Shown here: piece after piece, positions 45,668 to 56,559 of the stretch
How positions within the stretch are numbered: position 1 is the first letter of the stretch
Layout of the letters: each line of letters opens with the position of its first letter
NCBI GenBank assembly: GCA_004431415.1
Contig: QPMI01000157.1
Location: forward strand, 186,001-250,000
Source of the DNA: Cyanophora paradoxa
Taxonomy: Eukaryota; Glaucocystophyceae; Cyanophorales; Cyanophoraceae
Direction: 5' to 3'
Length of the DNA stretch: 64,000 nt
Position numbers and translations under genes: made by a program
The notes under the pieces: model-generated
Databases searched by the model: none
Told to the model about the DNA's origin: nothing
The model's input: the letters and a program-made list of their open reading frames with translations, nothing else

Positions 45668-46213
45668 TTAGTCATCATCATCAATAAACTGATACTTATT
45701 TGCTATCATTCCATTTTTATGTGGTAAGCGATATGTATAATTTGTTTTACTTCCAGTTGCAACAGTGCCTTGAAATGTTTGCAAATCCGTTTTGTAGTAA
45801 ATATATGGGTTTTCAGATTCGTAATATCCCATATTCTCAATAATCTTTTTTCCAATAGAAACGACATGTTTTTCATCTCCACCACAAAAGAATATTATAA
45901 CACCAAATGCAGTATCTGAAGCTCGTGAATTGCGTTTACCTGTGGAGCATTTCATTGATGGTATACCCAATTTGCCTTCATCGAAACATTTCTTAAAATG
46001 CTCCCATTTTTTAGGTATCTCTTCTTTTGGATAGAAGACCATCCATTTTCCACTATCATGTAATCCAAAGTAGTCAGCATTTTCCAACACACATTCTGCC
46101 AATGTTTGACCAGGCTTTATTGTAACTGCTTCCACTTCATCATCAATTTCAGGGTATTGTGACTCATCATTATCATAATAAATCCAATACTCTGTCTTCG
46201 TTTCGAAACCCAT
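45668..46213 (-). CDS. Hypothetical protein, possibly DUF1917/Bles03-like
   Basis: 181 residues, reading frame intact. The middle reads GKWMVFYPKEEIPKKWEHFK then LGIPSMKCST, and the later part contains YIYYKTDLQTFQGTVATGS. The layout (W-F phrase, helix, LG-KCST, then YKTDxxTxxG) recalls the Bles03/DUF1917 family, which has no known function. It lies next to the left terminal repeat and has no counterpart in the visible outer element. It is acidic, with a poly-Asp C-terminus. The family match is tentative. Confidence 0.6.
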   Translation of the reverse strand: MGFETKTEYWIYYDNDESQYPEIDDEVEAVTIKPGQTLAECVLENADYFGLHDSGKWMVFYPKEEIPKKWEHFKKCFDEGKLGIPSMKCSTGKRNSRASDTAFGVIIFFCGGDEKHVVSIGKKIIENMGYYESENPYIYYKTDLQTFQGTVATGSKTNYTYRLPHKNGMIANKYQFIDDDD

Positions 46214-46254
46214 TTTTAAACTTACTGATATCTATTTCCTCCTGTCAATTTTTG

Positions 46255-47312
46255 TCAACGTTTCGTTAAACCACTTCTCAGATTGTATCTTCTCCTTATT
46301 ACATTACTCCGATTGGGTTTTATGCCTTCCTTTGCTACCAATCGATTCACTTTATTCGTCTTATTAACCTGCTGAATTCGTTTTTGTGATGGGATCTTAA
46401 TGATATCATCTTTATTCACCTTTTGCAATTCTTGCTTCTTAAACCTCCTCTTCACTTCTTTTGTTTCCTCACCATCATTATCTTCAAGGACTTTGAAACG
46501 ATTCCTATCAGCCTTTGCAACAGTGTAGACCTTCTGACTGAATTGCGCCCCTTCTTTTTCAAATAACCCCTTTGGTTGCAAAACTCGAACTGTGTCTCCT
46601 GGTTTCACTTGATTAGTATCAGCCTCCTTTACACGATTGTTGTGAACAGTATCCCTCATGTAAATAAATAACTGTTTATCTTCATTTGTATACACTGCAT
46701 TCGGTGAGTCATTTTTCAATGCCGAATGGGGACTGCTATTATACAAGTCAATTACATCACTAAGTAGATCGATCCATTTCGTGGTTCCTTTTGCTGTCAT
46801 CGTTTTCCTGAGATATTGTTTGAAAGTCCTAGTGAACCTATCAATTATCCCCAGTTTATCTCCTACTGTGATGTGGTCATCCTTTGCCACATCTGTGTAA
46901 AGCATTACACCATGTTCACTGCACCAATTTCGGTATACTGCCTGGGAAAACTCATTATCCCAGAGAGAGCATTAACTTTGCCTGCATCTTGCTTGAACCT
47001 ATTTAAAATGCTCGGGATCTCACTGCTGTTTTTAAAAGGATAAACAAATCCTTTGCGACTAAGTATGTCTACGAAACTGAGCATTTTGAAAATGCCATTG
47101 TTGGCAGTCTGAAACCCTCTGAAATATGTTATATCGATTTGAAACGATCTAGGCTTTGCTACTATGCGAAGAAACGATTTGGTTTCCTTGGTTTCTTGTA
47201 GATTTGCTGGAGTTCTGAGTTTTTGAATTTCTTTTTCAACTCTTTTTCATCAAACTCACTTTTCATTAATCAGTTTCTGCCTATACTTTTTGAATGATAA
47301 TACACTATCCAT
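46255..47312 (-). pseudogene. RVE integrase of the inner element, three frameshifts
   Basis: Homologous along its length to the outer integrase (start MDSVLSFKKYRQKLI; end RYNLRSGLTKR). It is broken near 47,263, 47,195 and 46,969. The last break removes the second catalytic Asp from the frame (the SGDNEFS region). As in the outer copy, the third catalytic position is Asp (GIIDRFTRTFKQYL). From 46,905 to the stop, 216 residues are open, including the SH3-like and basic C-terminal parts. Unless the breaks are sequencing errors, this copy cannot move by itself. Confidence 0.85.
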
Positions 47313-47391
47313 TATTGGGCGGCACAGTTACACTTAATATGAGAGAGGAAACAATTTTTGGTAATGTGAGCCACAGCATTATTAATTCGAT

Positions 47392-50300
47392 CTACCGAAA
47401 TATCTTCAAAGTCCATGGCATTGTAGCATCGCAGGCAATGCCATACTGCTTCCCATATCGCTGCTTGATCCAATCCCATGTGATGTAATCATGCTCATCG
47501 AATTGTCTGTTTGCTGCTCGGTCCTGATCCTTGTAAGTCGATATTTTCTCGTTATTCTCTCTCTTCCACACCTTCCAGTGAGCCATTTCGAAATTATCAT
47601 GGTAAATAACGACATCATCCAGCCTTGTGGTTCGTGTGAGAGCAACATAGAGCCACTTCTTTGACACAAATGGCGCCCCGTTTCGAACACAACTACCCTG
47701 TTCCCTTTGCAGCGAATCGTATCACCTTGAACAACATGGCAGGTGTTTGCATAAGCCAGGGCGAAATGTTTGACTGCATCCCTGCTGAGAACAATCTCAT
47801 CCTTCTTGTTGGCAATGTCAGCAATTATGAAACTGTCCTTTGAGAGCTTGACAATCTTGTAGACAAATCCATTATGAACTATTTTTCCACCCTTTGCAAT
47901 ACGAGTCTTTGCAACAACTTTGATGCCGCCAGCATAAATGGAAACATTATCCCCGTAGTTCATTTTGTGAAGGGCTAGGTTCACCTCTGCACCCTTGCGG
48001 TTTGTGTAAACAATGCCAATATCAGTCTTTTCCAATTCGTCCACAACCTTGAACCCATACTTCGCAAGGACCTCACTTACACTCAAACCTTTCTCGAACA
48101 AATCGATTCGAATCTGCTCAACCTTTCTGCGATCTTCCTCAGTCTCATGGCGCTTGTTCACTTGGAGTAACAATTCGTTGGGGAACAGGCGATGGAGGAT
48201 ATCGAGGTAATACTCATCTTGGTCAACACTCATATCTTGGATGGGTGGGTTTTGGTACGGGTCCCCTGTGGCGATGTATACCTTATCTGGGAACTGCTCA
48301 TTCATGATGTGGTCCAAGGCTGCCAGTTCCCCAATCTTAAACTGACAGATCTCATCAATAACAATGCAATCAAATTCTACCAAACCAGAGGCATTTCCTC
48401 CTACAATTTCATCCATGTTCGACTCATCGATTTTGAGATGAAGGGCATCATAGATTGTCTTCACATTTTTCAATCCTTGCTCTTTCATTTCTTTCACTCG
48501 CTTGTTGGTTGGAACAATATAGAGGGGATTTTGGAAACACTTTCCTCCATATTCAACTGTCATGTAAGTCTTTCCGACTCCCGGAACTGCTCCGAGAAGA
48601 ACCCATCGTTTTTGTGTAGCCAGCAAATCACAAATCGCGGTTGTGTCATACTCATCAACCACAGAGTGTTTGGTATAACTGTAGTTCTCGATTTTCACAA
48701 AGTCAGTCGCTCTCTCAAACTTTCCGTAACGAATTCGTTTTGCCTCGAGGTCTTTCTTCTCACCTGAAAACTTTTTAGAAAAATTGGGGCAGCATTTCAC
48801 ACTGAATTTTCCAATATTCTCAAAGGCATTGCGATCGAATGACATTGGGGCAATGGGTTCGTAAGCGATCCCATAAACACAATCGGTGTTCAAAGCAAGT
48901 GGTCGGATTTGCTGTTTAGCGAGTTCGACACACTTCTCATACATACACATCCTCATAATTGACAAGAGGGTAGTGTACAATGGCATGAAGCCATCAATGA
49001 GCTGCTTTTCTGCTACCTGATTGACATAGTAGATATGGGGTTCGGTCATCTCTTCCTCACACAGAACGAACTCTGTCTCCTCATAAGTGGCAAGAGTCTC
49101 ACCAAAGAGGTAAATCTTAACCTCCCCTCCATTCTGTTTCTGGAACTCGATCGCATCGTCTCTGTTGTGGAAAATGGTGGTTTTCACTCTGCTATTTCTT
49201 TGCTTTCCAGTTTGCCCAATCGCACTCACTAAGATCTGCTTCTTATCAACAGGATCGAGGTCGCTATCTAAGATTCGAGCAACTGTGTTGCCTGCAAGGT
49301 TGGGAATGAGTTTGTAAGGTCGCAGAACCGCTTTGATGGAGATGTCATCCTTGAAATCCTCGAAATGCTTTTTGAGAACCAAACCAGGAACGACATTGTA
49401 CTTGGAATCAATGATCATCCTCTTGTATCTGTTGTAGGTGTTTGCTTCGTACTCCTTTCCGTTCTTGTCTTTGGCTTTGAAAAAGTATTTGTCGTCCAGT
49501 TTCACGTAATAGAAGCTGTATTCCTCGATTTGCTCTGCATCTGTGATTGTCACACTCTTGAAGACATCGAACTTGCTGAGAACAGGAACGAATTTGATCA
49601 TCAAGGCTACAATGTAAGGGTATGCTTTGCACATATCGAACTCGTAAATATCTGTGTTATAGCGAATTTCATCAAAGGTCTCCTCATCCACATCAAAGAG
49701 ACCACGAAGGGCAGTCTGCACTCCATTCTTGAATGCATTTATGGTTTGCTCATTGTAAGTACTCTTGTTGGAAGTGTTGATTAGAGACCTATACATATCC
49801 AGATTTAGTTTCTCGAACTTATCTCTGTACTCAGCATTCTTGAAGCTAATCTCGAAAGCTGTTTCCACATCTGTATCGTTACCAGGTGGGGTCACGACAA
49901 CATCCTTATCGTCAATAGTGAAACGAATATGGGTTGCCTTTCCGATTTGGGAGAACCCAGGTTGCACCTGATAATTATGCACCACAATGAACTCTCTGAG
50001 AAGTTCATCCAGTGAACCACCATAGCAGATTCGAATGCTCGATTGGTTCTTTGGATTGTCAGACCTGACAATTCTCAGAATGTCGTCTGGATTTGTGGCA
50101 AACTCCTTGAACCTTCTTTGCTTTATAATCTTGTAACGAGAACTGAGTGGAACATTGGTATCTTTTGGCTTGGAGCCATTGAAGGACTGTGTGAGAGCCT
50201 TAATATTGTGATTTAACAAATACATGTGACCATTCTCAATCTTCACATATGCAACAGAAGGGGTCAAGTGTGTGTTTCTGGTCTTGGGCAGGAAAGTCAG

Positions 50301-51413
50301 TTCAGGGACAGGGGTCCTGTCGTCCTTTCCAATTGTAACCATGCCTAGGCGCAGTGGGTCAAGAACCTTCTCCGAAATGGACTTGAAAGAAATGCCCCAA
50401 TCATCTCCTTCAACAGGGTCTCGCCCATTCACCATCTTAAAGAGTCCGTTATAAGACCAATCGATGCGCTTGTATTTCCCTTTGGTCTTAGCCTTCTCAA
50501 ATGCTCCTCCAAACCATTTGATGAGGACATCGAAAACACACTTCCCAACCTTGAATGAGTCTCCTTTCAAGAACATTTCCTTGAATGTGGTGGCTTGGGG
50601 GTTCCCTTCGTTTTTAATGAAATTCGAAATAATCATTGGAGCGTTTGTATTGTCTCTGAGGACTTGTTCATTTCTTGGGATGTATTCTTCATTATCTGTC
50701 GTGATGACTCTTTCAATTGTCATAATATCGGGGTAGGTATCTTGCTCAATTAGTTTTAGGTAGCGGAAATCTTGATTGGTCGAGTTAAACTCAATAACTG
50801 CTGCAATAAATTCAGCAATGACAGTCCCCTCAACACATGGGAACGTATTGAAGGTGGATTGAACCAGACCGAGAGCATTCAGAAAAGCTGCCTTGGTACA
50901 CTGGATACCAAAGGGGCGATTGTTCCGAAGCCTCTTCGATTCAATGTAGGTCACACCATTCTCAGTGACCCTGTTTGCATTTGCAGGGGCTTGTTCTCCC
51001 TCTTGCAACTCACGGAAGAGTCTCACATTCAGGGTGACCATGTTTCCAGGTGAGTTTTCAACAAACTCACGGAGGTTAGCAATCATCTGCTGGAAAGGAG
51101 TCAAGCGCTTCCGCTCTCTCGCTTGCTCCGCTTTCTTGTTTTGCTTCTCAACATTCTTAGCGGCTCTCTCAGCCCTCTTCTCCTTCTTCTCCTGCTTGCG
51201 ATACAAACGAGGCTCTACGATACCTCTCAGTGTATCTCTGATATCAATCAACTTTGGAATTCTAATTGCTTTGAAAGTAAATTCTCTCAAGAAATAGATA
51301 TCCTGCTCTCGGGTCAATTTGTCTTCTACTTTTGCTTGCATGTAGTAACCGAGAATCTCATCCTGCAAATTCTTCGAAATTCGATTACTTGGTCGAGGCA
51401 TTTCTTTGTTCAC
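47392..51413 (-). pseudogene. Divergent DNA polymerase fused to an SF1 helicase (one frameshift near the end)
   Basis: About 1,340 residues. The N-terminus (MPRPSNR..., then a Lys/Arg/Glu coiled stretch with KRAERAAKNVEKQNKK) resembles the start of the outer element's PolB. The polymerase palm is distant from that PolB: motif A-like FDMCKAYPYI (~residue 590), motif B-like GQTGKQRNSRVKTT (~735), motif C-like NTDCVYG (~841) with one acidic residue. The C-terminal third is an SF1 helicase: Walker A GAVPGVGKT (~939), Walker B VIDEIC, motif III ATGDPYQNPP, NTCHVVQGDTI, and motif VI LYVALTRTTR. A one-base insertion near 47,683 shifts the frame just before motif VI; the helicase end continues to 47,392. 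It would replicate the viral genome. The rest of the long frame is intact. Confidence 0.8.
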
Positions 51414-51641
51414 TCTATTAATATATACCTACAAAAGTTTTCTTTAAATACTTTTATACTCGCGTCAAATTTTACCGGCAAAACCAAAAGTCTCCAACAA
51501 AATATATTTAGTCGAGGGCATTCATAAAAATAACAAAGGGTTGGCTCGATCATTGAACTCTAAAAATAACAGAAAGATTTTATTTGTGGTTCCAGCGCGG
51601 TTCCACGGGTTTCTCAGAGCAGATCGCGCTGAGAAAAACGA
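51414..51641. promoter_or_regulatory. Conserved spacer upstream of the inner polymerase gene
   Basis: Nearly identical to 58,700-58,918 in front of the outer PolB, including TTTTATACTCGCGTCAAATT and GGGTTGGCTCGATCAT. It holds the polymerase promoter (an AT-rich CTATTAATATATA box near 51,417) and the 3' end of the upstream short gene, with GC-rich inverted pieces (GCGCGGTT; CTCAGAGC/GCGCTGAG) that could end transcription. Confidence 0.55.
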
Positions 51642-51899
51642 TTAACAGAGATATTTCGATTTGCGACCACGGTTAGAATACGGGACACCATAGAGATACT
51701 TCACAAAGCAGACTGCATTGGAAGCATAGAGACGCTGGGAACTCTCAACGATTCTCATGGCTCTGTAACACTCATCAGTATGGTATAAATCACGCATTTG
51801 CTTCGCGAATTTCGCATTATACTTTTTTAAATATTCCTGACCTTTTTCAGTTTTACGATAACGGTAAGTAGCACGCTTCTGAGCCTCACTGATTGGCAT
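51642..51899 (-). CDS. Short basic conserved protein (inner copy)
   Basis: 85 residues, start MPISEAQKRATYRYRKTEKG. The N-terminal EAQKxATYRYRKTEKG and the C-terminal VKYL(Y/F)xVPxxNRGRxSKY are kept in the outer copy (58,919-59,182), while the middle varies. It is basic and probably nucleic-acid-binding. The upstream sequence has a CTCTTAATATATG box shared by both copies. Function unknown. Confidence 0.7.
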   Translation of the reverse strand: MPISEAQKRATYRYRKTEKGQEYLKKYNAKFAKQMRDLYHTDECYRAMRIVESSQRLYASNAVCFVKYLYGVPYSNRGRKSKYLC

Positions 51900-51910
51900 T
51901 TTGTCCTTTT

Positions 51911-51952
51911 CTACTCTCTTAATATATGTTAAGAAATCTTTAAGTAGTTTTT
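51911..51952 (-). promoter_or_regulatory. AT-rich promoter of the short basic gene (inner)
   Basis: Forty-two bases containing CTCTTAATATATGTTAAGAA, almost identical to 59,196-59,235 in the outer element. It lies just upstream of the minus-strand start codon. The same CT-TTAATATAT core recurs ahead of the polymerase gene, so it may be the class promoter for replication genes. Confidence 0.5.
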
Positions 51953-51969
51953 CTGTCTGTATATAGCGA

Positions 51970-52259
51970 TTAAACTCCTGTCAAATTTTGGTCCCAATCG
52001 CAGAGCATCCAATTCTGAAAGAAGATGCTGGAAAAATGATAAAGCCACCGAAACCAAATAGGCTCACTTGTCGGCTGCAAGTTTCTACCACTGAACCCGG
52101 TAGAACAGGTGATTAAAGTGATATCTGTGGATAATTCACTTCGCTCTACAACGCCTCCATAAAAATGAAGAAGTTTTGAGCCTACGGGATAAGATTGGTT
52201 ACGTAGCGCTAACAATGTTCAAGATTTTTTTAATTCGGAAATGATGCGTGAGCCGTCCC
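51970..52259. other. Conserved non-coding block with a hairpin (inner)
   Basis: Strongly similar to 59,240-59,538 of the outer element, but the two differ by several small indels (+1, +1, +2) not in multiples of three. The 81-codon open frame here is therefore probably not a gene. Both keep a hairpin TTCTACC ... GGTAGAA with a nine-base loop (about 52,084-52,107). It could be a small RNA or a cis element. Confidence 0.5.
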
Positions 52260-53006
52260 TTAACGGCGATAACCAGGTTTAATACCGAGCTTGGCAAACC
52301 CTGAGACCATTGGGGCAGCATTTGGAATCGAGTTGACTGGATCAGCCTGCGAAGTGGCAACCCGAAGGATCGATTTATTGAGGACCGGCAAATCCGTTTT
52401 GTTGGACTCTTGATAATCGATGGTCTTTGCAATCAATTCGGCTGGCGATTCTTTTGCAACATGAACAGGTTCAGGGATGACTTCATGGTTACTTCTGGTT
52501 TCTTCTCAACCTTTTCCTTTGTGATTGGCTGTTCCTTGATCCTGTTTTCGTTTTTGGTCTCTGCTGCGATACCATCAACAAGACTCTTAGCATACTGGTA
52601 TGTCACAGATTTCAGTCCACCAGTGGTTGAACGAATAAAGTAGCGGTTGCGATGGTCTTTCTCGGAATAGGTTGAGTAGAGTCGCTCACCACCATCAAGC
52701 AGTTTCAGCAGTGTTGATGATGAGGCAACCTTGTCCTTTGTCGATGATTTGAACTGTCCTTTCTTGATTCCTCGTTTGGCTCCAGGCATGCGGTTCAGTG
52801 GGACTTGATCAACCAGGGCATTATCATCATTTGAGTTTGAAGTAAGCGCAATTGTGTGAGCATTCATGGTCTGGTGAACATTTTATCGAGATCACCAGTT
52901 CCATATGCAGCGGTTCCTTTTGATTTCTTAAACTGTTTCCGTTCTGGTTCCGCTTGCTCAACTGGTTTGGCTAAGAAATTCTTTGGCTGGGTCTTTCGAG
53001 TTGCCA
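52260..53006 (-). pseudogene. Conserved 250-residue-class virion/accessory protein, frameshifted (inner)
   Basis: Matches the outer protein at 59,539-60,300. It starts MATRKTQPKNFLAKP and keeps AAYGTGDLDK, PLNRMPGAKRGIKKGQF, GGERLYSTYSEKDHRNRYF and a C-terminal LGIKPGYRR. Frameshifts near 52,868 and 52,487 break it. It is basic, with a disordered Lys/Glu-rich second half. The gene lies directly before the minor capsid gene on the same strand, which hints at a structural or DNA-packaging role. Family not recognised. Confidence 0.7.
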
Positions 53007-53044
53007 TTTGTAATATCGAGACAAATTTATTCTACAGTATTTCC

Positions 53045-53940
53045 TATGACCGTGAGAACGGCAAGTAGAGTCCTCCAACTCTTTAATGACATTCTTCAAT
53101 GCTTTCTTGGTCAGATCTTTATCATCTTCCGTAATGAGTTCAAGTGTCATCGACCAGTCAGTGGTAATATCCGTTTCAGCACCATTCCAGTATGTGAGAC
53201 GAACTTTTAGCGTTTCCACTTCCACTAAACCATTTTGCTCATGCAGGATCATGGAATTATTCGATGAATCGTATTTTAGCAGACTGCCTACCGTTTGATC
53301 AATCTCGATTTTTGCGAGGGCTTTATCATCACTGGTATTCTTGCTAACATAATTGCCTTTGAGTGGATCGACATGTAGAAGGATGTAAGAGTTAAACAGA
53401 AGATCAAGCGGTATAGCACTGTCAATGTAGTAATTATAAGTATTAGCTCCAACTGTTACAGGTGAATCGAGCAGGGCAGAAGCGTAACCATTTTCAGAAC
53501 TGTCAGGTCTGCGATCTGGGAAACCAAGGAAGTTCGCTAAAATCCGACTTCCAAAGGTGAGGGTAAATGTTGCATCGCACATGAACCTTAGAAACATGGT
53601 AACAGGATCATATGTAACGTAGAAATGGCGAGTATAGGTAGTTCCTGCTGCACCATACACCTGTGAAGCTAATTTGGCATTTAGAAGATTCACCAAACTA
53701 TCCGAAGTATATGTCCTTTTGAAATAGTGTTATTCTTAGTTTTAATTACATCCCCAGCATCATAGGTTCCTGTAATCAAACTTCCATTTTCGCTGAGATT
53801 GTAAATGTTATTGAACATCTCAAAGTTAGTCACTCTGCAGGCTCTCACATTTTGGATTGCATGGGAATTTTATAAGTGAAGTTCGTTGGGGTTCCATCAT
53901 CTCGGTCCCTGGAATCAATATTAAGGTAATGACGCGTCAT
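53045..53940 (-). pseudogene. Minor capsid (penton-type) protein, frameshifted (inner)
   Basis: Starts MTRHYLNIDSRDRDDGTPTN, the IDSRxRD...NFTY opening common in PLV/virophage minor capsid proteins, which form the penton vertices. It continues with HFYVTYDPVTMFLRFMCD and IEIDQTVGSLLKYDSSNNSM. One-base breaks lie near 53,863, 53,715 and 53,065. It is collinear with 60,337-61,223. It is divergent from the major capsid gene, with start codons 52 bases apart. The penton assignment rests on position and the N-terminal motif. Confidence 0.7.
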
Positions 53941-53992
53941 TCTGTTTAATAAAGCATTTTAAAAATTTCTTTTGGTATTTTAAACATAAGAG
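53941..53992. promoter_or_regulatory. 52-bp bidirectional capsid promoter (inner)
   Basis: Lies between the divergent minor and major capsid starts. It is identical at all 52 bases to 61,224-61,275 in the outer element, although the coding DNA on both sides has diverged. It contains TTTAATAAAGCATTTTAAAA and TGGTATTTTAAACATAAGAG. Most likely the shared late promoter. Confidence 0.75.
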
Positions 53993-55219
53993 ATGGCACT
54001 CACTGGAACTACCCTTAAGGAACTCCTCGTTACTCCCGGTTCTGATCAAATTTATCTTTCCCCTGGTCTCCAAATCGGAACCAACCCCAAGTACAAACCA
54101 TTCCTCGAGCAAGTTCGTCCCCGAGGCAATACTTTTGGCTTTAAGAATACCGCTTACTTTGATCTACCTCGCAAGCAACTCCTTGCTGGTGTTTCGCTCT
54201 ATTTCAAGATTGCCACTGGTGGTGGTGTAGCCTGCACCCTCCCTAATGGTGGTTCTTCCTTTATTAATGAGGTCCGCTTTGTTCATGGTGGTTTCAAGTA
54301 TATCATCCCTGGTGACTGGATTACTGTTAACGCTCTGATTGATAATGATCATGCTACAATGAGCAGCATGTATGCTTCTCTCGGTTACTTCAAAGAACTT
54401 GATCGTGAAAGCACAGATGAGGCTATGGAATACATCGTTAAAATCCCGGCTGCTTTCTGGGATGATGCCTATTTTCCACTATGCACTCTGGCTGATATGC
54501 CAACAATCGAGGTTGATTTCCGTGATGCTGCAATTGTCAAAGTTCCTGCCGGTGGATCTGTTACCTTTTCAGATTGCTCCCTGATCTGTCAATTCGTAAA
54601 CATCGCTTCGGCTGAGGCTGAGACACTTTTGAAAATGGCAAATGAACAAGGTGGCATTCGCATTCCGATCACAGAGGTCATCCACAAGAAGACACGAGCG
54701 CTCAAAACCGCTGATGCTGGTGAATCGGTTGAGGTTACACTCGCTAATGTTTCCGGACTGGTTCATTCAATTCTCATGACTGTTCGAGAGGTGAACAAAC
54801 TAAATACCTACACTCACTCGGATTTCTGTGGTCATGTATCGGATGTTAAGATCGATCAGTTCCAGATCTTCCACAACAATCGCTCCCTCGATATCTCCAA
54901 CAAACCCATTTCTGGTTTCCTCTCGGCTATCAATCACATTCCTTCTCATTACAAGGGTGTTACTGTTGGCAATACTACTTATGGATTCGAGAATGGAAAT
55001 ATTTACGGAATCGTTCTTTCCAAATCTGGAAAAGATTCGCTTCGGAACAGTGTTATGGGTTACCAGGATTTCTTCAACAGCAGTTCCAGTTACATGGATC
55101 TCACTGTTTCGGGATGCACTGATGCTGCTCCTGTTCAGGTTGATATCTATGCCCTACGACACAATGTTATGGTCCTAAATGGCTACAACATCTCTACCCT
55201 GAAAGTCTCGAACTTCTAA
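53993..55219 (+). CDS. MCP: Major capsid protein, double jelly-roll type (inner)
   Basis: 408 residues, frame intact. It forms the pseudo-hexameric capsomers of a PLV-type icosahedral virion. It starts MALTGTTLKELLVTPGSDQI and contains FDLPRKQLLAGVSLYFKIA (residues ~57-75), a FVHGGFKYIIPGDWITVNA stretch and GFLSAINHIPSHYKGVTVG. It ends in HNVMVLNGYNISTLKVSNF. I count about 11 amino-acid differences from the outer copy (61,276-62,502), against many silent base changes. The double jelly-roll assignment comes from the neighbouring ATPase, minor capsid and integrase genes and from length; the fold itself cannot be seen from sequence. Confidence 0.85.
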   Translation: MALTGTTLKELLVTPGSDQIYLSPGLQIGTNPKYKPFLEQVRPRGNTFGFKNTAYFDLPRKQLLAGVSLYFKIATGGGVACTLPNGGSSFINEVRFVHGGFKYIIPGDWITVNALIDNDHATMSSMYASLGYFKELDRESTDEAMEYIVKIPAAFWDDAYFPLCTLADMPTIEVDFRDAAIVKVPAGGSVTFSDCSLICQFVNIASAEAETLLKMANEQGGIRIPITEVIHKKTRALKTADAGESVEVTLANVSGLVHSILMTVREVNKLNTYTHSDFCGHVSDVKIDQFQIFHNNRSLDISNKPISGFLSAINHIPSHYKGVTVGNTTYGFENGNIYGIVLSKSGKDSLRNSVMGYQDFFNSSSSYMDLTVSGCTDAAPVQVDIYALRHNVMVLNGYNISTLKVSNF

Positions 55220-55365
55220 GCGCGGTTTCGCCCGCGCGCAACGACCGAAGGAAGTAGATTCTTTTCTTTCGTTAGAGTAGGAAGCGCAAAAGTAGTAGGG
55301 TCGGCATGACAAGCATGCCTTGCATGCGCTAAGGGGTTTATTTTGTTTTTTATCTTATTACTGTA
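55220..55365. promoter_or_regulatory. Spacer with hairpins and ATPase promoter (inner)
   Basis: After the capsid stop there is a GC hairpin (GCGCGG...CCGCGC, 55,220-55,237) and GCATGCCTTGCATGC, both absent from the outer element. The last 35 bases before the ATPase start (AAGGGGTTTATTTTG... to ACTGTA) are identical to 62,547-62,581 and are probably the ATPase promoter. Confidence 0.5.
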
Positions 55366-56131
55366 ATGGATAACACAGGAATGGATATTGATTTGAACGA
55401 CATCCCAGAGTTTGAGCCTGCAAGAACAGTAAAGTTAAGCACGCGTTTTTTACTTTGCGGGCGCAGCAACTCGGGAAAAACAACCTACTGCAAATATCTA
55501 CTTTATGAACTGAGGGATAAGATCGATCAGATTGTAGTTTTTAGTTCTACTGCATTTACAGGTCAGTTCAGAGATATAACGCATCCTGATAATATCTATG
55601 AGGAATGGACGATAATGTAGTAGTGAAACTCATTAGCATGCAAAAGAAACGAATTGAAAATAATGAAAAACGCAACAATCTTGTTATTATACTTGATGAT
55701 ATGATCGGTTCCAATTTAGATATGCATAATTCGGCTGTGTTATCTAAACTGATCACGACAGCCGTCATTATTCGATTACAGTAATTATTAATACTCAACG
55801 TTTATGCTCTATTTCTACTACAATTCGTCGAAATGTTGAGTTCGTAGTATTTTTCAATATTCTTGGGAATGAGAAGGAGTTTAACTGCGCTTATGATGAG
55901 TATAATGGGGGTCTTGATAAAAAGACCTACAAAGAGTTACATAAAATGTGGGGTTACAATTACCAAACAGTCATAACTGGATTGCAAGGGTATGATATCA
56001 AAGTATACACAGACCGCGCAATATTAACAGATGATGATATGAAAGGCTTTAAGAAGTTTGTTAAGAGACGAGCGATAAAAAAGAGAGAATCAATACGAGT
56101 TAGTAATGAACCCACAACAATAACGGTTTAG
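55366..56131 (+). pseudogene. FtsK/HerA-like packaging ATPase, two frameshifts (inner)
   Basis: Homologue of the intact outer ATPase (62,582-63,340). It starts MDNTGMDIDLNDIPEFEPAR. Walker A is CGRSNSGKTT (~residue 33-42) and Walker B IILDDMIGS lies after the first break. One-base deletions near 55,608 and 55,760 interrupt it; the last segment, from 55,946, reads WGYNYQTVITGLQGYDIKVY. The intact enzyme would pump viral DNA into capsids. Confidence 0.85.
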
Positions 56132-56152
56132 ATAACAAGGAATGTTTGAAAC

Positions 56153-56446
56153 TCATTTCGTGTCCATTGCGTTTTTCAAAATCAATTTCCTACGTAATTT
56201 ACAGCGTGTATGGTTTACATCGTGTCTTTTTTCTAATATTTGTGAGTATTGGTGTGTGTTCATAGTTTCCATGGTAGATAAGAAGCCTTTCATAAGATTT
56301 GTTTTATATTTGCTTGGTAGTTTGTTAACATTTAAACCAGCACTATTAGCGGTTTTCTCAATCAATTTGCTTAATTGTTGCTCATCTGGAATTATGGGCA
56401 TATCTTGAAGAATCTCTTCAACATCTTCTGGTATTATGGTGGTCAT
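56153..56446 (-). CDS. Hypothetical protein at the right end of the inner element
   Basis: 97 residues, start MTTIIPEDVEEILQDMPIIP. It has an acidic N-terminus and a basic C-terminus (CKLRRKLILKNAMDTK), and is mainly helical by composition. It lies tail to tail with the ATPase and next to the right terminal repeat. It has no counterpart after the outer ATPase in this window. Function unknown. Confidence 0.5.
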   Translation of the reverse strand: MTTIIPEDVEEILQDMPIIPDEQQLSKLIEKTANSAGLNVNKLPSKYKTNLMKGFLSTMETMNTHQYSQILEKRHDVNHTRCKLRRKLILKNAMDTK

Positions 56447-56559
56447 TTACAGATCGATATGGTTAATTTAAAAACAGTCGTCATTTTTTTGGATCGGTCA
56501 AAATTTGATTACGTTTAAAATTGATATAACTTCGATTGAATATAACTAATCGAGATATT

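Noticed and set aside
51970-52215. 81-codon open frame in the inner element
   Set aside because: The matching region of the outer element has frame-breaking indels, so conservation is not at the protein level.
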